In this document: positions 44,628-54,082 of the stretch, one piece after another | How the letters are laid out: every line of letters starts with the position of its first letter | How positions within the stretch are numbered: position 1 is the first letter of the stretch | The notes under the pieces: generated by a model | Databases searched by the model: none | Told to the model about the DNA's origin: nothing | The model's input: the letters and a program-made list of their open reading frames with translations, nothing else | Origin: Frankiales bacterium | Lineage (GTDB): Bacteria; Actinomycetota; Actinomycetes; JAFAQI01 | Assembly (NCBI GenBank): GCA_025980465.1 | Contig: JAICXJ010000005.1 | Span: 1-64,000 of the forward strand | Reading direction: 5' to 3' | Length of the DNA: 64,000 nucleotides | Program-made: the position numbers and the translations under genes

Positions 44628-46496
44628 TTACAGCTCGCCGACTGCTTTCTCGCGCAGGCCCTTCTTATGGGTCTCGAGCGCGATCAGCTCACCGAACAGC
44701 CGGTTGTACTCCTCGGGGCTCTCGACCGGATTGAGCCGCTGAACCCGCGACTTCAGCTCCTGGATCCGGCGGGTGAGCGCCATCTCCTCGAGTCGGACCA
44801 GCAAGGCCTCGGCGTAACGTGGGTCGGCGTCGTCGGTGGACTGCAGCGGCTCGACCGCGAGCTCTGTGACCAGCTCGCGCACCGAGTCGGTCTCCGCGCT
44901 CTCCTGCACCTGGGCCACCCAGTCGGCGCCGCCGGCGGACCGCGCTGCACCGCCCGCCTTCGCGACCGCGGCACGGATCGCCGCATAGGCCGGCGAGGTG
45001 AAGCACTCGTCGCCGAGCCCGTCGAAGACCGGCCCGGCGAGCGCGGGACGCTGCACGACGAGCTTTGCCACCTCCCGCTCGATAATCAGCCGTGGATCGC
45101 GCGGATCGGGGCGAGCCGCGGACGCGCGCTGGCGGGTGGGGGGCTCGACGCCAAACTCTCCCCCGCCACCGGCGCCGGATGCTCGGCGCACCCGGGTCAG
45201 CACCGGCTCGACCTCCATGCCGAGCCAACCGGCCAGCCGGCGGGCGTACTCGTCGCGTAGCGAGGTGTCCTTCAGCTGCGCCACGACCGGTGCCGTCGCG
45301 GCCAATGCCTGCACCCGCCCTTCCGGGATCGACAAGTCGTGCCGGTCGAGCGTCGCCCGGATCGCGAACTCGGCGAGCGGGATGTGGCTTGCGATCAGGT
45401 CACGGACTGCGAGGTCGCCGCGCTGCTGCCGCAACTCGCACGGGTCGAGGCCGTCCGGCTGGACGGCGACGAAGGTCTGCGTGACGAACTTCTGCTCACC
45501 GGCGAAGGCCTTCAGCGCTGCGTTGCGGCCGGCCTCGTCGCCGTCGAACGTGAAGATCACTCGGCCGCGCAACTCGTCCTGGTCCATCAGCAGCCGACGC
45601 AGCATCTGGATGTGCTCGTCCCCGAAGGCCGTTCCGCACGTGGCGACGGCGGTGGTCTCGCCGGCGAGATGGCAGGCCATGACGTCGGTGTAGCCCTCGA
45701 CCACGACCGCCTTACCGGACGTCGCGATGTCGTGCTTGGCGAGGTCGACGCCGTACAGCACCTGGCTCTTCTTGTAGAGCGGGGTCTCCGGGGTGTTGAG
45801 GTACTTCGGTCCCTGGTCATCGTCGTGGAGACGGCGGGCACCGAAGCCGATGATGTCACCCTTGCGGTCGCGGATCGGCCAGACCAGCCGGCCGCGGAAC
45901 CGGTCTATCGGCCCGCGCTGACCCTGGCTGGCAAGCCCGCTCGCCAGCAGCTCGGCATCGCTGAAACCGGTGCCGCGCAAGTGGTTGATCGTGATGTCCC
46001 AGCCGTTGGGGGCGTAGCCGACGCCGAAGCGCTCCCACGCCGCCTCGTCAAAGCCGCGCTCGGTGAGAAATCCCCGGCCGATCGAGGCGTCCGGAGCGGC
46101 GAGCGAACGCCGGAAGAACTCGTGTGCTGCCAGGTGCGCGTCGAGCAGTCGTTGCCGCTGTCCACCGCTCTTCGACGGGGCCGCGCCGCCCTCTTCACGC
46201 CGCAGCTCGACGCCGGCCCGCCGGGCGAGCACCTCGATGGCGTCGGTGAAGTCGAGGTGCTCGATCTCCCGGGTGAACGTGATGATGTCGCCGGAGGCGC
46301 CGCAGCCGAAGCATTTGTAGAAGCCCAGCGTGGTGTTGACCGTGAAGGATGGGGTCTTCTCGTCGTGGAACGGACAGAGCCCTTTCAGCCGACCGCCTCC
46401 GGCGCTGCGCAGCGCGACGTGATCGGCGACGATCTGCTCGAGCGGCACCCGCTCACGGACCAGCGCGATGTCCTCATCACGGATCCGGCCGGGCAT
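44628..46496 (-). CDS. dnaG: DNA primase
   Basis: This 622-residue replication primase has an N-terminal CHC2 zinc finger (Cys41, His44, Cys62, Cys65 in CPFHDEKTPSF and YKCFGCGASGD). The RNA polymerase/TOPRIM core (about 180-345) has VVEGYTDVMACH and FDGDEAGRNAALKAF, and a helical DnaB-binding C-terminal region follows. Length and motif order are standard. It synthesises RNA primers on the lagging strand. Confidence 0.97.
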   Translation of the reverse strand: MPGRIRDEDIALVRERVPLEQIVADHVALRSAGGGRLKGLCPFHDEKTPSFTVNTTLGFYKCFGCGASGDIITFTREIEHLDFTDAIEVLARRAGVELRREEGGAAPSKSGGQRQRLLDAHLAAHEFFRRSLAAPDASIGRGFLTERGFDEAAWERFGVGYAPNGWDITINHLRGTGFSDAELLASGLASQGQRGPIDRFRGRLVWPIRDRKGDIIGFGARRLHDDDQGPKYLNTPETPLYKKSQVLYGVDLAKHDIATSGKAVVVEGYTDVMACHLAGETTAVATCGTAFGDEHIQMLRRLLMDQDELRGRVIFTFDGDEAGRNAALKAFAGEQKFVTQTFVAVQPDGLDPCELRQQRGDLAVRDLIASHIPLAEFAIRATLDRHDLSIPEGRVQALAATAPVVAQLKDTSLRDEYARRLAGWLGMEVEPVLTRVRRASGAGGGGEFGVEPPTRQRASAARPDPRDPRLIIEREVAKLVVQRPALAGPVFDGLGDECFTSPAYAAIRAAVAKAGGAARSAGGADWVAQVQESAETDSVRELVTELAVEPLQSTDDADPRYAEALLVRLEEMALTRRIQELKSRVQRLNPVESPEEYNRLFGELIALETHKKGLREKAVGEL

Positions 46497-46671
46497 TGGC
46501 GGCTCCCGTCGCAGTCGAGATGATCAGGCAGCGGGGGAAGGTCGCTGCGCACAACTGTACGGCGCCGGACCGACGGTCCTCAGCCCAAGCCCCGACGCAG
46601 CGCCACCGAACCGGCGGTGGCGGTCGGCAACCGGAGACCGGCGCCTGCCGGTCGAGGAGCAGACTGGGGGG

Positions 46672-46845
46672 ATGTCGGCGCCGTATACGTCCCAGGACTT
46701 CGTCCACCATCTTGATCTCGCGAGGACTGCGCTGAAGGAGGCCGACGACGCGTCGGATCATGACAAGCCGCTCCTGATCGCTGAGGCACAAGCGCACGCG
46801 ACCGTCGCGCAGACGATCGCCATCTGGCTCCAGCACAGCAACTAG
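46672..46845 (+). CDS. 57-aa conserved actinobacterial small protein
   Basis: ATG at 46672 follows GGGGGG. The peptide MSAPYTSQDFVHHLDLARTA continues through DDASDHDKPLLIAEAQAHATVAQ to TIAIWLQHSN. It is helical and soluble, with consistent GC-rich third positions. It resembles short actinobacterial proteins of unknown role, and its position beside dnaG may be incidental. Confidence 0.7.
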   Translation: MSAPYTSQDFVHHLDLARTALKEADDASDHDKPLLIAEAQAHATVAQTIAIWLQHSN

Positions 46846-46916
46846 CGCGCCCGGGAGCCGCGATCCGCGGATCGAGCGGCACGCCTCACCAGCTGACCGG
46901 CGCGCTCCCAGCTGGC

Positions 46917-47951
46917 TCAGGCTGCCGGCTTGCGCAGCTCCACCTGCATGCTTGCGGTCTTGCCGGTGAGCAGCTTCTGCACGATGTCGACCACCGTGAA
47001 GATCGACAGCAGGACGAAGCTGCGGGGCGACGGTTGGAAGATCGACACCGGCGGGAACAGCCGGTCGGCGACGGCGTCGCCGCGGTGCTCGCGGAGCCAG
47101 GCATGGCAGGTCCAGTTCCAGAACACCGGATTGACCTCGTAGCCGACCTGCTCCACGGCGAGCCCGACCCGCTCCGCCAGCTGCTGGGCAGTCTTCGCGT
47201 CGTACATCGTCCAGTGCCGGGGGAAGTGCCAGCCGCCCCAGAACCGCCCGAACCGGCGGACGTCAACGGAGTCGACGTTGGGGGTCGCGAACATGAACAG
47301 GCCGCCCGGCTTGAGCAAGGTGGCGGCCCGGGTCGCAAACTGGATCGGGTCCGCGACGTGCTCGATCACGTGGCTCGCAACGATCAGATCGAAGGTGCCG
47401 TCGGGCAGTTCGGTGTCGACCTCGAACCGGCCGGCGACCGCGATGTGGCCGGCCTTCTTGGCTCGTTCGACTGCCTCCTCGCCGATGTCGATGCCGTAGG
47501 TCTCGATCGTCCGGCCCGGCACCGCCTCGCGGTACCAGGTGAGCAACCGTCCGTCCGCGCAGCCGACGTCGAGCACGCGCACCGGAGCACTTCCCGGCGC
47601 CGCCCGCTCGATGAGCGCCTTGAACCGCTTCTGGTAGCGCCGAGCCTTGATCGTCTCGCCGAACCCGCCCGGGGAGAACCGCCGAGGTGTACTCCCGTCG
47701 TCGTGCACCAGGTGGTAGGCGTAGTACTCCGGCGGGTAGATCCGGCCGAGCTCGCTGAGCGCGGGGCGCGGGTTGAGCCGGACCAGGCCGCACCGCTGAC
47801 ATCTGACGATCGGGAACCAGTCGTCGGTGGTGTTCGAGTACTCGTGCTCACGGCCCTCGAAAAGCACCCGGTCGTCGTGGGCACCGCAGCCGGTGCATGC
47901 GACGTCCTCGGTCTCGACGGGAGCGTTGGGGACCTGGGGAGCCGCCGTCAC
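46917..47951 (-). CDS. class I SAM-dependent methyltransferase with N-terminal zinc finger
   Basis: Of 344 residues, the first 50 carry a four-Cys site (ACTGCGAHD and VRCQRCGLVRLNPRP). A Rossmann methyltransferase domain follows with VRVLDVGCADGRLL (SAM loop), DLIVASHVIEHVADP and GGLFMFATPNVDSVD. A hydrophobic C-terminal region (SFVLLSIFTVVDIVQKLL) may touch the membrane. GTG overlaps the end of the desaturase gene. Zinc-finger methyltransferases of this kind often act on sugars or lipids; the substrate is unknown. Confidence 0.87.
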   Translation of the reverse strand: MTAAPQVPNAPVETEDVACTGCGAHDDRVLFEGREHEYSNTTDDWFPIVRCQRCGLVRLNPRPALSELGRIYPPEYYAYHLVHDDGSTPRRFSPGGFGETIKARRYQKRFKALIERAAPGSAPVRVLDVGCADGRLLTWYREAVPGRTIETYGIDIGEEAVERAKKAGHIAVAGRFEVDTELPDGTFDLIVASHVIEHVADPIQFATRAATLLKPGGLFMFATPNVDSVDVRRFGRFWGGWHFPRHWTMYDAKTAQQLAERVGLAVEQVGYEVNPVFWNWTCHAWLREHRGDAVADRLFPPVSIFQPSPRSFVLLSIFTVVDIVQKLLTGKTASMQVELRKPAA

Positions 47952-48880
47952 GGCAGCGACCGGGCATATCTCACCAGCGCGGTGAGGTACGCCGTACGAA
48001 GCAGCCGTGGCGGCTCCGGTGTCGCTTCGAGCGCGTGCCTGACCTCAGGCAGCCGTCGCGCCGGCACAGCCGGGTAGAGGTGGTGCTCGGCGTGGTAGTT
48101 CATGTTGAACGGCGCCAGGAACGCCCGCTCGACCGGATTGCTCGTGATGGAGATCAGCAGGTTGTCGTGTGCCGGCCGCTCCTCGGTGAGCACGGCGTGC
48201 TCGATGAAGCTTCGCATCAGGTGGCAGACCGTCGTCAACGTGATCAGCGGAAGCACCCACAGCACCGGGTACACCCACCAGCCGAGGGTCAGTCCTGATG
48301 CCACCCACAGCACCGACTGGGCGATCGCGAGATTGCGCAGGTCGCGCAGCCGATCGGCGCGCTCGACGTTGGACGGCGCACCTTTGAGCAGGACCAGCAC
48401 GGCGTAGCCGCCGAGCAGGCCGAGACCGAAATAGCGCACCAGCGCCCACTTGGTCGCCTTGTCGGCGGTGTCGTGCAGCGGCAGGTCCGGGTCATCCGCT
48501 GTCGTTATCAGGCGATGGTGCGCGAGGTGGCGAGCACGGGTGCCGTGCCACGGTGAGCCAACCGGTGAGGCGGCCGCGACGATGCCGATGAGCGTGTCGC
48601 GCGACCTGTCGCGCGTGAAGCTGGTGTGGATGCAGTCGTGCTCGATGTTGAGCAGTGCCTGCTGCTGGGTCGAGATCACCAGGAACGCCAGCAGCACCGT
48701 CCACCAATGGGTCCAGACTCCGGCCACCACCGCAGCCGCGACGATGACCGCCCAGGTCTTCGCGAGATAGCCGAAGTTGCCGATTCGGTCACTTGGCCGC
48801 AGCGCCGCGAGGGCGCGGACTTGCTCGGCGCCGAGCAGCCCGGCGCCCTGCCGGCCCAGTGGCGGCGAGGTGACGGTCAC
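47948..48880 (-). CDS. fatty acid desaturase family protein
   Basis: This 310-residue membrane protein has the three His boxes of a di-iron desaturase/hydroxylase: HDCIHTSF, HLAHHRL and NYHAEHHLYPAVPARRLP, between four to six helices. It introduces double bonds or hydroxyls into acyl chains or carotenoid-like lipids. The start is a GTG at 48880. It is followed with a 4 bp overlap by the zinc-finger methyltransferase, suggesting one lipid-modifying pathway. Confidence 0.9.
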   Translation of the reverse strand: MTVTSPPLGRQGAGLLGAEQVRALAALRPSDRIGNFGYLAKTWAVIVAAAVVAGVWTHWWTVLLAFLVISTQQQALLNIEHDCIHTSFTRDRSRDTLIGIVAAASPVGSPWHGTRARHLAHHRLITTADDPDLPLHDTADKATKWALVRYFGLGLLGGYAVLVLLKGAPSNVERADRLRDLRNLAIAQSVLWVASGLTLGWWVYPVLWVLPLITLTTVCHLMRSFIEHAVLTEERPAHDNLLISITSNPVERAFLAPFNMNYHAEHHLYPAVPARRLPEVRHALEATPEPPRLLRTAYLTALVRYARSLP

Positions 48881-48889
48881 GCGACGAGT

Positions 48890-49327
48890 CTACGTTCCGA
48901 GCGGCAGCAGGATTCGCTTATGCGCAAGCTCGGCCGGCCCGTACCCGAACTCCTCGCTGACGATCTCGAAGCCCATCGACGCATAGAACGGCAAGGCTGT
49001 CGTGCGGGCGTTCGCCCACACCGCCGATGCCCCGGCTGCGCGCGCCAGGTCGATGGCGGCGGCCAGCACCTGCCCGCCGATCCCGGTCCCCTGCCGTTGC
49101 GGCTCAACCGCCATCCCACGCAGCTGCCAGGTGGCCGCGTCCCCGTCGTACGCCGAGGGGAACACCGTCGCGCACCCGATCACCTCGCCGTTCTCGAAGG
49201 CTCCGACGTGCTGCACCTGCGGATAGCCGTCGTACTCAGCGGCAACGACCGGCTCCATCGGCCGCAGCACAGCTTTACGCAGCGGCAGGATCTCCTCGAC
49301 GTCGGCGGGCCGGATCTCGATCGTCAC
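48890..49327 (-). CDS. GNAT family N-acetyltransferase
   Basis: This 145-residue acetyltransferase has the acetyl-CoA loop EPQRQGTGIGGQVLAAAI, the preceding strand ATWQLRGMAV and the C-terminal ARTTALPFYASMGFEIV. GTG start overlaps the end of dgt. It is the last gene of the YdcF-dgt-GNAT operon. Target unknown. Confidence 0.92.
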   Translation of the reverse strand: MTIEIRPADVEEILPLRKAVLRPMEPVVAAEYDGYPQVQHVGAFENGEVIGCATVFPSAYDGDAATWQLRGMAVEPQRQGTGIGGQVLAAAIDLARAAGASAVWANARTTALPFYASMGFEIVSEEFGYGPAELAHKRILLPLGT

Positions 49328-50586
49328 CGCAGGCTCCCGACGTAGACGTCGTACCAGCTAAGGGCCGAGGTGTCGGTGAGCGAAGCGATCTGGTCGACCA
49401 CGACGCGAAGCCGGCCGGCATCGTCCGGCGCCGCCAGATAGGCCAGGCGCAGCCAGGGCTCGAGCGAGTCAGGGGCGGCCACCGCCACCGCGGCGGCGAG
49501 CTCGGTCAGCTGCTCCCGCTGACGGCGCTGCATCTGCAACGTCGACTCGCGGCCCATCACGTAGACCGCCGCGACCGCTTTCAGTACGGCGCACTCTGCG
49601 CGGGTGTCGATCGGCACGACGAGATCGCCGCCGTAACGGCGAAGCGGTCGATCGCCGACCTCCGCGCGGGTCGCGCGGATCGCAGCGCCGCACAGCCGCC
49701 CGATGAGCTCGCTGGTCATCCGCTTCAACGCCACCATCGCGTGCATCGACCCGTCGTAACCGCGCAGCCAGCACTCGTGCGAACGCAGCCGGTCGAGCGC
49801 GTCGGTAAGGGCCTGCGCCGGAACGTCGAGGTACGCGCTGCGGGCGAGTGTGACGAGCTCGTTCGCCTCACCTGGATCGTCGAGCCGGTCGAGTGCGATG
49901 TAGCCGGCCTGAATGCCGTCCTCCAGATCGTGGACGGAGTAGGCGACGTCGTCGGCCCAGTCCATGATCTGCGATTCGACACAGCGACGGCCCGGCGTCG
50001 CACCGAGCCGCAACCACTCGAACGCCTCCTTGTCCTCGGCGTAGTACCCGAACTTCGCGGTCTCTTCCTGCCTGGGCCAGGGGTATTTGGTGGCCGCGTC
50101 GAGGGTGGCGCGGGTGAGGTTGAGCCCGACGCTGGCACCGGTCTCGTCGACGACCTTCGCCTCGAGCCGGGTCAGGACCCGAAGGCTTTGCGCGTTGCCC
50201 TCGAAGCCGCCGAAGCTCTCGGCGAAGTCAGCGAGTGCCCGCTCACCGTTGTGGCCAAAGGGCGGGTGCCCGAGATCGTGGGCAAGGCAGGCGGTGTCGA
50301 CGAGATCGGGGTCGGCGCCGAGGGTTGCGGCGAGCTCACGCCCGATCTGGGCGCACTCGAGGGAGTGGGTGAGCCGGGTCCGCGGGAAGTCGCTCTCCCC
50401 CACCCCGACGACCTGGGTCCGGGCGGCAAGCCGACGAAGCGCCGCCGAATGCATCACCCGGGCGCGGTCGCGGACGAACTCGCCTCGCGACGTCCCCTCC
50501 GTCTTGTCGGCTTCGACGACCCGCCGAGCCCGGGTCAGCTCGTCGTACCCGCCGGCAATCCGGACCGGGTCGTGGTCGGGCGTCAT
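49324..50586 (-). CDS. dgt: deoxyguanosinetriphosphate triphosphohydrolase-like protein
   Basis: This 420-residue HD-domain dNTPase has RDRARVMHSAALRRLAARTQ, the RTRLTHSLECAQIGREL motif and the metal-binding HDLGHPPFGHNGE, then the downstream DWADDVAYSVHDLED. It hydrolyses dNTPs to nucleoside and triphosphate and helps set dNTP pools. Start ATG shares a base with the stop of the YdcF gene; the end overlaps the GNAT gene. Confidence 0.95.
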   Translation of the reverse strand: MTPDHDPVRIAGGYDELTRARRVVEADKTEGTSRGEFVRDRARVMHSAALRRLAARTQVVGVGESDFPRTRLTHSLECAQIGRELAATLGADPDLVDTACLAHDLGHPPFGHNGERALADFAESFGGFEGNAQSLRVLTRLEAKVVDETGASVGLNLTRATLDAATKYPWPRQEETAKFGYYAEDKEAFEWLRLGATPGRRCVESQIMDWADDVAYSVHDLEDGIQAGYIALDRLDDPGEANELVTLARSAYLDVPAQALTDALDRLRSHECWLRGYDGSMHAMVALKRMTSELIGRLCGAAIRATRAEVGDRPLRRYGGDLVVPIDTRAECAVLKAVAAVYVMGRESTLQMQRRQREQLTELAAAVAVAAPDSLEPWLRLAYLAAPDDAGRLRVVVDQIASLTDTSALSWYDVYVGSLR

Positions 50587-51218
50587 CAGACGACACCCGC
50601 GGAGTGCTCGTTGTCGTTGTGAAACAGCTGGAAGTAGATGTAGGCCTCGGTCTCACGTGCGATGTAGCGGACCTCCACGCCGCGGCCGGCGTTGGCCGGA
50701 CCGCTGCGCTCCGGCGAGGTGACGGCGTGGATGCCGACGTACCTCGCCATCGTGCGGGCGCGAAGGGCGTGCCACGGGTCGGTGACCAGTACGGCGGAGT
50801 GCCAGTCCTGCGCCGTGAACGTCGCCGCGACCGCCCTGACGCTCTCCAGCGTGTCGCGGCCGGTCGGGTCAGCGATCACTGCGCGGCGGGGCACGCCGTG
50901 CTGCTCGAGATACGTCGCACCGGACGCCGCTTCGGTGTAGTTGTCACCGGGTTCCTTGCCGCCGACCGTCACGATGCTCGACGCCACCCCCATCCGGTAC
51001 AGCGTCAGAGCATGGTTGAGCCGGGCAGCGAAGACCGGCGACGGTACGCCGTTGTACTGGCTGGCCCCGAGTACGACGATGGCATCGGAGTGGGGATGGT
51101 CGTCCTCACGGGCGACCCACCAGATCCGGATTGCGACGTAGAGCACGTAGAGCACGACGATCGCGACAACGATCGCGGTGATCCGCCACGCCCACCTGAA
51201 CCAGGCGAGCGGTGTCAC
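50586..51218 (-). CDS. YdcF/DUF218 family membrane-anchored protein
   Basis: The 210-residue product from GTG 51218 has an N-terminal membrane helix (WRITAIVVAIVVLYVLYVAI). The DUF218 domain follows with DAIVVLGASQYNGVPSPVFA, VGGKEPGDNYTEAASGATYL, DTLESVRAV and LVTDPWHALRARTMAR. In homologues this fold acts near cell-wall or vancomycin-resistance functions (SanA/YdcF), without a settled reaction. First gene of the dgt operon, 16 bp after ppdK on the same strand. Confidence 0.88.
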   Translation of the reverse strand: MTPLAWFRWAWRITAIVVAIVVLYVLYVAIRIWWVAREDDHPHSDAIVVLGASQYNGVPSPVFAARLNHALTLYRMGVASSIVTVGGKEPGDNYTEAASGATYLEQHGVPRRAVIADPTGRDTLESVRAVAATFTAQDWHSAVLVTDPWHALRARTMARYVGIHAVTSPERSGPANAGRGVEVRYIARETEAYIYFQLFHNDNEHSAGVV

Positions 51219-51234
51219 GCGGAGGGGCCCGGCG

Positions 51235-53925
51235 TCACCGACTGTCGCTGCCGACCGCTTCGAGTGCGGCCCGGCCGGCCTCAAGTCGCGCGACCGGCAC
51301 CCGGAACGGCGAGCAAGACACGTAGTCGAGCCCGGCGTGGTGGAAGAAGTGCACCGACTCTGGATCGCCGCCGTGCTCGCCGCACACGCCGATCTTCAAC
51401 TTCGGGTTGGTGGCGCGTCCCTCGTCGACGGCGAGCGTCACCAGCCGGCCGATGCCCTCCGCGTCGAGCGTCTCGAACGGGCTGACGCCGAAGATGCCGA
51501 GGTCGATGTAACGGGAGAAGAACGCGCCCTCGACGTCGTCGCGGGAGAACGCCCAACCCATCTGGGTCAGGTCGTTGGTGCCGAAGGAGAAGAACTGCGC
51601 CGCCTCGGCGATCTGACCGGCGGTGAGCGCGGCGCGAGGCACCTCGATCATCGTGCCGATGAGGGTGTCGACCTCGACTCCGGTCTCAGCGGCCACGCCC
51701 GCGATGATCTTCTCGGCCTCCTCGCGGACCACCTCCAGCTCCTGCACAGCCCCGACGAGCGGGACCATGATCTCCGGTCGCGGATCCTTGCCCAGCTTCT
51801 TCAACTCCGCGGCAGCTTCCGCGATCGCGCGCACCTGCAGGCCGAACAGGCCGGGGATGACCAGGCCGAGCCGGACGCCGCGCAAACCGAGCATCGGGTT
51901 CTGCTCGTGCAGCCTGCGGACCGCCTCCAGCAGGGTCTTGTCCTTCGCCTCGACGCTTTGGCCCTTGGCCTCGGCGACGGCGATCTTCACCGACAGCTCG
52001 GTGAGGTCGGGAAGGAACTCGTGCAGCGGCGGGTCGATCAGCCGGACCGTGACCGGCAGCCCATCCATCGCACCGAAGATGGCGACGAAGTCGTCGCGCT
52101 GCAGTGGGAGAAGGGCGTCAAGCGCGGCGGACTGCTCCGACTCGCCCTCGGCGAGGATCAGCCGCTCGACATACCCCCGTCGTTCACCGAGGAACATGTG
52201 CTCGGTGCGGCACAGCCCGATGCCTGCGGCGCCGAACCGACGAGCCCGTGCGGCATCGTCCTCGGTGTCGGCATTGGTACGGACGCCGAGCCGGCGCTTG
52301 CCGTCAGCGTGCCTGATGATCCGGTCGACCGCGGTTACGAGTGGGTCCGAGGCCGCGTCGATCGTGCCCTCGAAATACTGCACCACCGGGCTCGGTACGA
52401 CCGGCACCTCGCCGAGGTAGACCTTGCCCGACGTGCCGTCGATGGAGACGACGTCGCCTTCGCCGAACGTCGTACCGCTCCTGGTCTTGACGCTCTTGCC
52501 CTTGACGTCGACCTCGAGGTCATCGGCGCCGGAGACGCAGGTCTTGCCCATGCCGCGGGCGACCACAGCGGCATGGCTGGTCTTGCCGCCACGGCTGGTG
52601 AGGATGCCTTCGGCGGCGATCATGCCGGGCAGGTCGTCAGGGTTGGTCTCACGGCGGACCAGGATCACGGCCTCCCCCCGCGCCGCCCACTCGCCCGCCG
52701 TCACGGAGTCGAAGACCACCTTGCCGACGGCGGCGCCGGGTGAGGCGTTCACGCCGGTCGCGATCTCGTCCTTCGCGGCATCGTCGTCGAAACGCGGGAA
52801 CATCAGCTGCGCGAGCTGCGCGCCGTTGACGCGCTGCAGCGCCTCATCCATGTCGATCAGGCCCTCGTCCACCAGCTGCACCGCGATCGTGAACGCAGCC
52901 GCGGCGGTCCGCTTCCCGACCCGGGTCTGCAGCATCCACAGCTTGTTGCGCTCGACGGTGAACTCGATGTCGCACAGGTCGCGGTAGTGGTTCTCGAGGG
53001 TTGACATGATCTGCATCAGCTCGTCGTACGCCGGTTTGTCGATGTTCTCGAGCTCCGCGAGTGACACGGTGTTACGGATTCCGGCGACGACGTCCTCGCC
53101 CTGCGCGTTCTGCAGGTAGTCGCCGTACACCCCTCGGTCGCCGCTGCCCGGGTCGCGGGTGAAGGCGACGCCGGTGCCGGAATCCATCCCGAGGTTGCCG
53201 AAGACCATCGCCACCACGTTGACCGCCGTACCGAGGTCGGCCGGGATCCGTTCCTGCCGCCGGTAGAGCTTGGCCCGGTCGCCGTTCCACGAGTCGAAGA
53301 CGGCGTGTACGGCGAGGTTGAGCTGCTCGCGCGGGTCGCTGGGGAAGTCGCGACCAGCCTGCTCGCTCACGATCGTCTTGAACGTGGCGACGATGTCACG
53401 AAGGTCGGCGTCGTCGAGGTCGAGGTCGTTGGTGATGCCTTTGGCCTTCTTCGCCTCGTCGAAGGCCTCGTCGAAGTGCTCGCCGTCCACGCCGAGCACG
53501 GTCTTGCCGAACATCTGGATCAGCCGGCGGTAGGAGTCCCAGGCGAACCGCTCGCTGCCCGCCTGCTTGGCCAGGCCATCGACCGAATCGTCGTTCAGTC
53601 CGATGTTCAGGACCGTGTCCATCATCCCCGGCATCGAGAACTTGGCGCCCGAACGGACGCTGACCAACAGCGGATCGTCCGCCTGGCCGAGACCCTTGCC
53701 CATCGCCTTCTCAAGGCTCGCGAGGTGCTCGTCGACCTCCTTGGCCAGGTCGGCCGGCTCGGATCCGGAGTCGAGATAGACCTTGCATGCCTCGGTGGTG
53801 ATGACGAATCCGGGCGGCACCGGCAGGCCCAGGTTCGTCATCTCGGAGAGGTTGGCGCCCTTGCCGCCCAACAGGTCCTTGAGGTCCTTGTTCCCCTCGG
53901 CGAAGTCGTACACGTACTTCGGCAC
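51235..53925 (-). CDS. ppdK: pyruvate, phosphate dikinase
   Basis: The GTG at 53925 with AGGAG upstream gives 896 residues, normal for the family. The nucleotide-binding domain has FAEGNKDLKDLLGGKGANLS and KFSMPGMMDTVLNIG; the phosphohistidine domain has ILTSRGGKTSHAAVVARGMG; the PEP/pyruvate domain has GIGLCRTEHMFLGERR and GVCGEHGGDPESVHFF with the catalytic Cys in GVCGEHG. It interconverts pyruvate plus ATP plus Pi with PEP, AMP and PPi. Possibly co-transcribed with the YdcF operon downstream. Confidence 0.97.
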   Translation of the reverse strand: MPKYVYDFAEGNKDLKDLLGGKGANLSEMTNLGLPVPPGFVITTEACKVYLDSGSEPADLAKEVDEHLASLEKAMGKGLGQADDPLLVSVRSGAKFSMPGMMDTVLNIGLNDDSVDGLAKQAGSERFAWDSYRRLIQMFGKTVLGVDGEHFDEAFDEAKKAKGITNDLDLDDADLRDIVATFKTIVSEQAGRDFPSDPREQLNLAVHAVFDSWNGDRAKLYRRQERIPADLGTAVNVVAMVFGNLGMDSGTGVAFTRDPGSGDRGVYGDYLQNAQGEDVVAGIRNTVSLAELENIDKPAYDELMQIMSTLENHYRDLCDIEFTVERNKLWMLQTRVGKRTAAAAFTIAVQLVDEGLIDMDEALQRVNGAQLAQLMFPRFDDDAAKDEIATGVNASPGAAVGKVVFDSVTAGEWAARGEAVILVRRETNPDDLPGMIAAEGILTSRGGKTSHAAVVARGMGKTCVSGADDLEVDVKGKSVKTRSGTTFGEGDVVSIDGTSGKVYLGEVPVVPSPVVQYFEGTIDAASDPLVTAVDRIIRHADGKRRLGVRTNADTEDDAARARRFGAAGIGLCRTEHMFLGERRGYVERLILAEGESEQSAALDALLPLQRDDFVAIFGAMDGLPVTVRLIDPPLHEFLPDLTELSVKIAVAEAKGQSVEAKDKTLLEAVRRLHEQNPMLGLRGVRLGLVIPGLFGLQVRAIAEAAAELKKLGKDPRPEIMVPLVGAVQELEVVREEAEKIIAGVAAETGVEVDTLIGTMIEVPRAALTAGQIAEAAQFFSFGTNDLTQMGWAFSRDDVEGAFFSRYIDLGIFGVSPFETLDAEGIGRLVTLAVDEGRATNPKLKIGVCGEHGGDPESVHFFHHAGLDYVSCSPFRVPVARLEAGRAALEAVGSDSR

Positions 53926-54082
53926 TGCCACTCCTGGAGTTACGACGGTTTCGCGCCCTCGGACCCCATAGACCCTACCCAGCCAGGCACGCTCGAGATC
54001 CATGAGCGGCGGTTGCGCCAGGATGGCCTTCCGTCACCGCCCGAGCGCGACAGTGGCGGCCGGCAGCGAGATCCGAGAGGTC

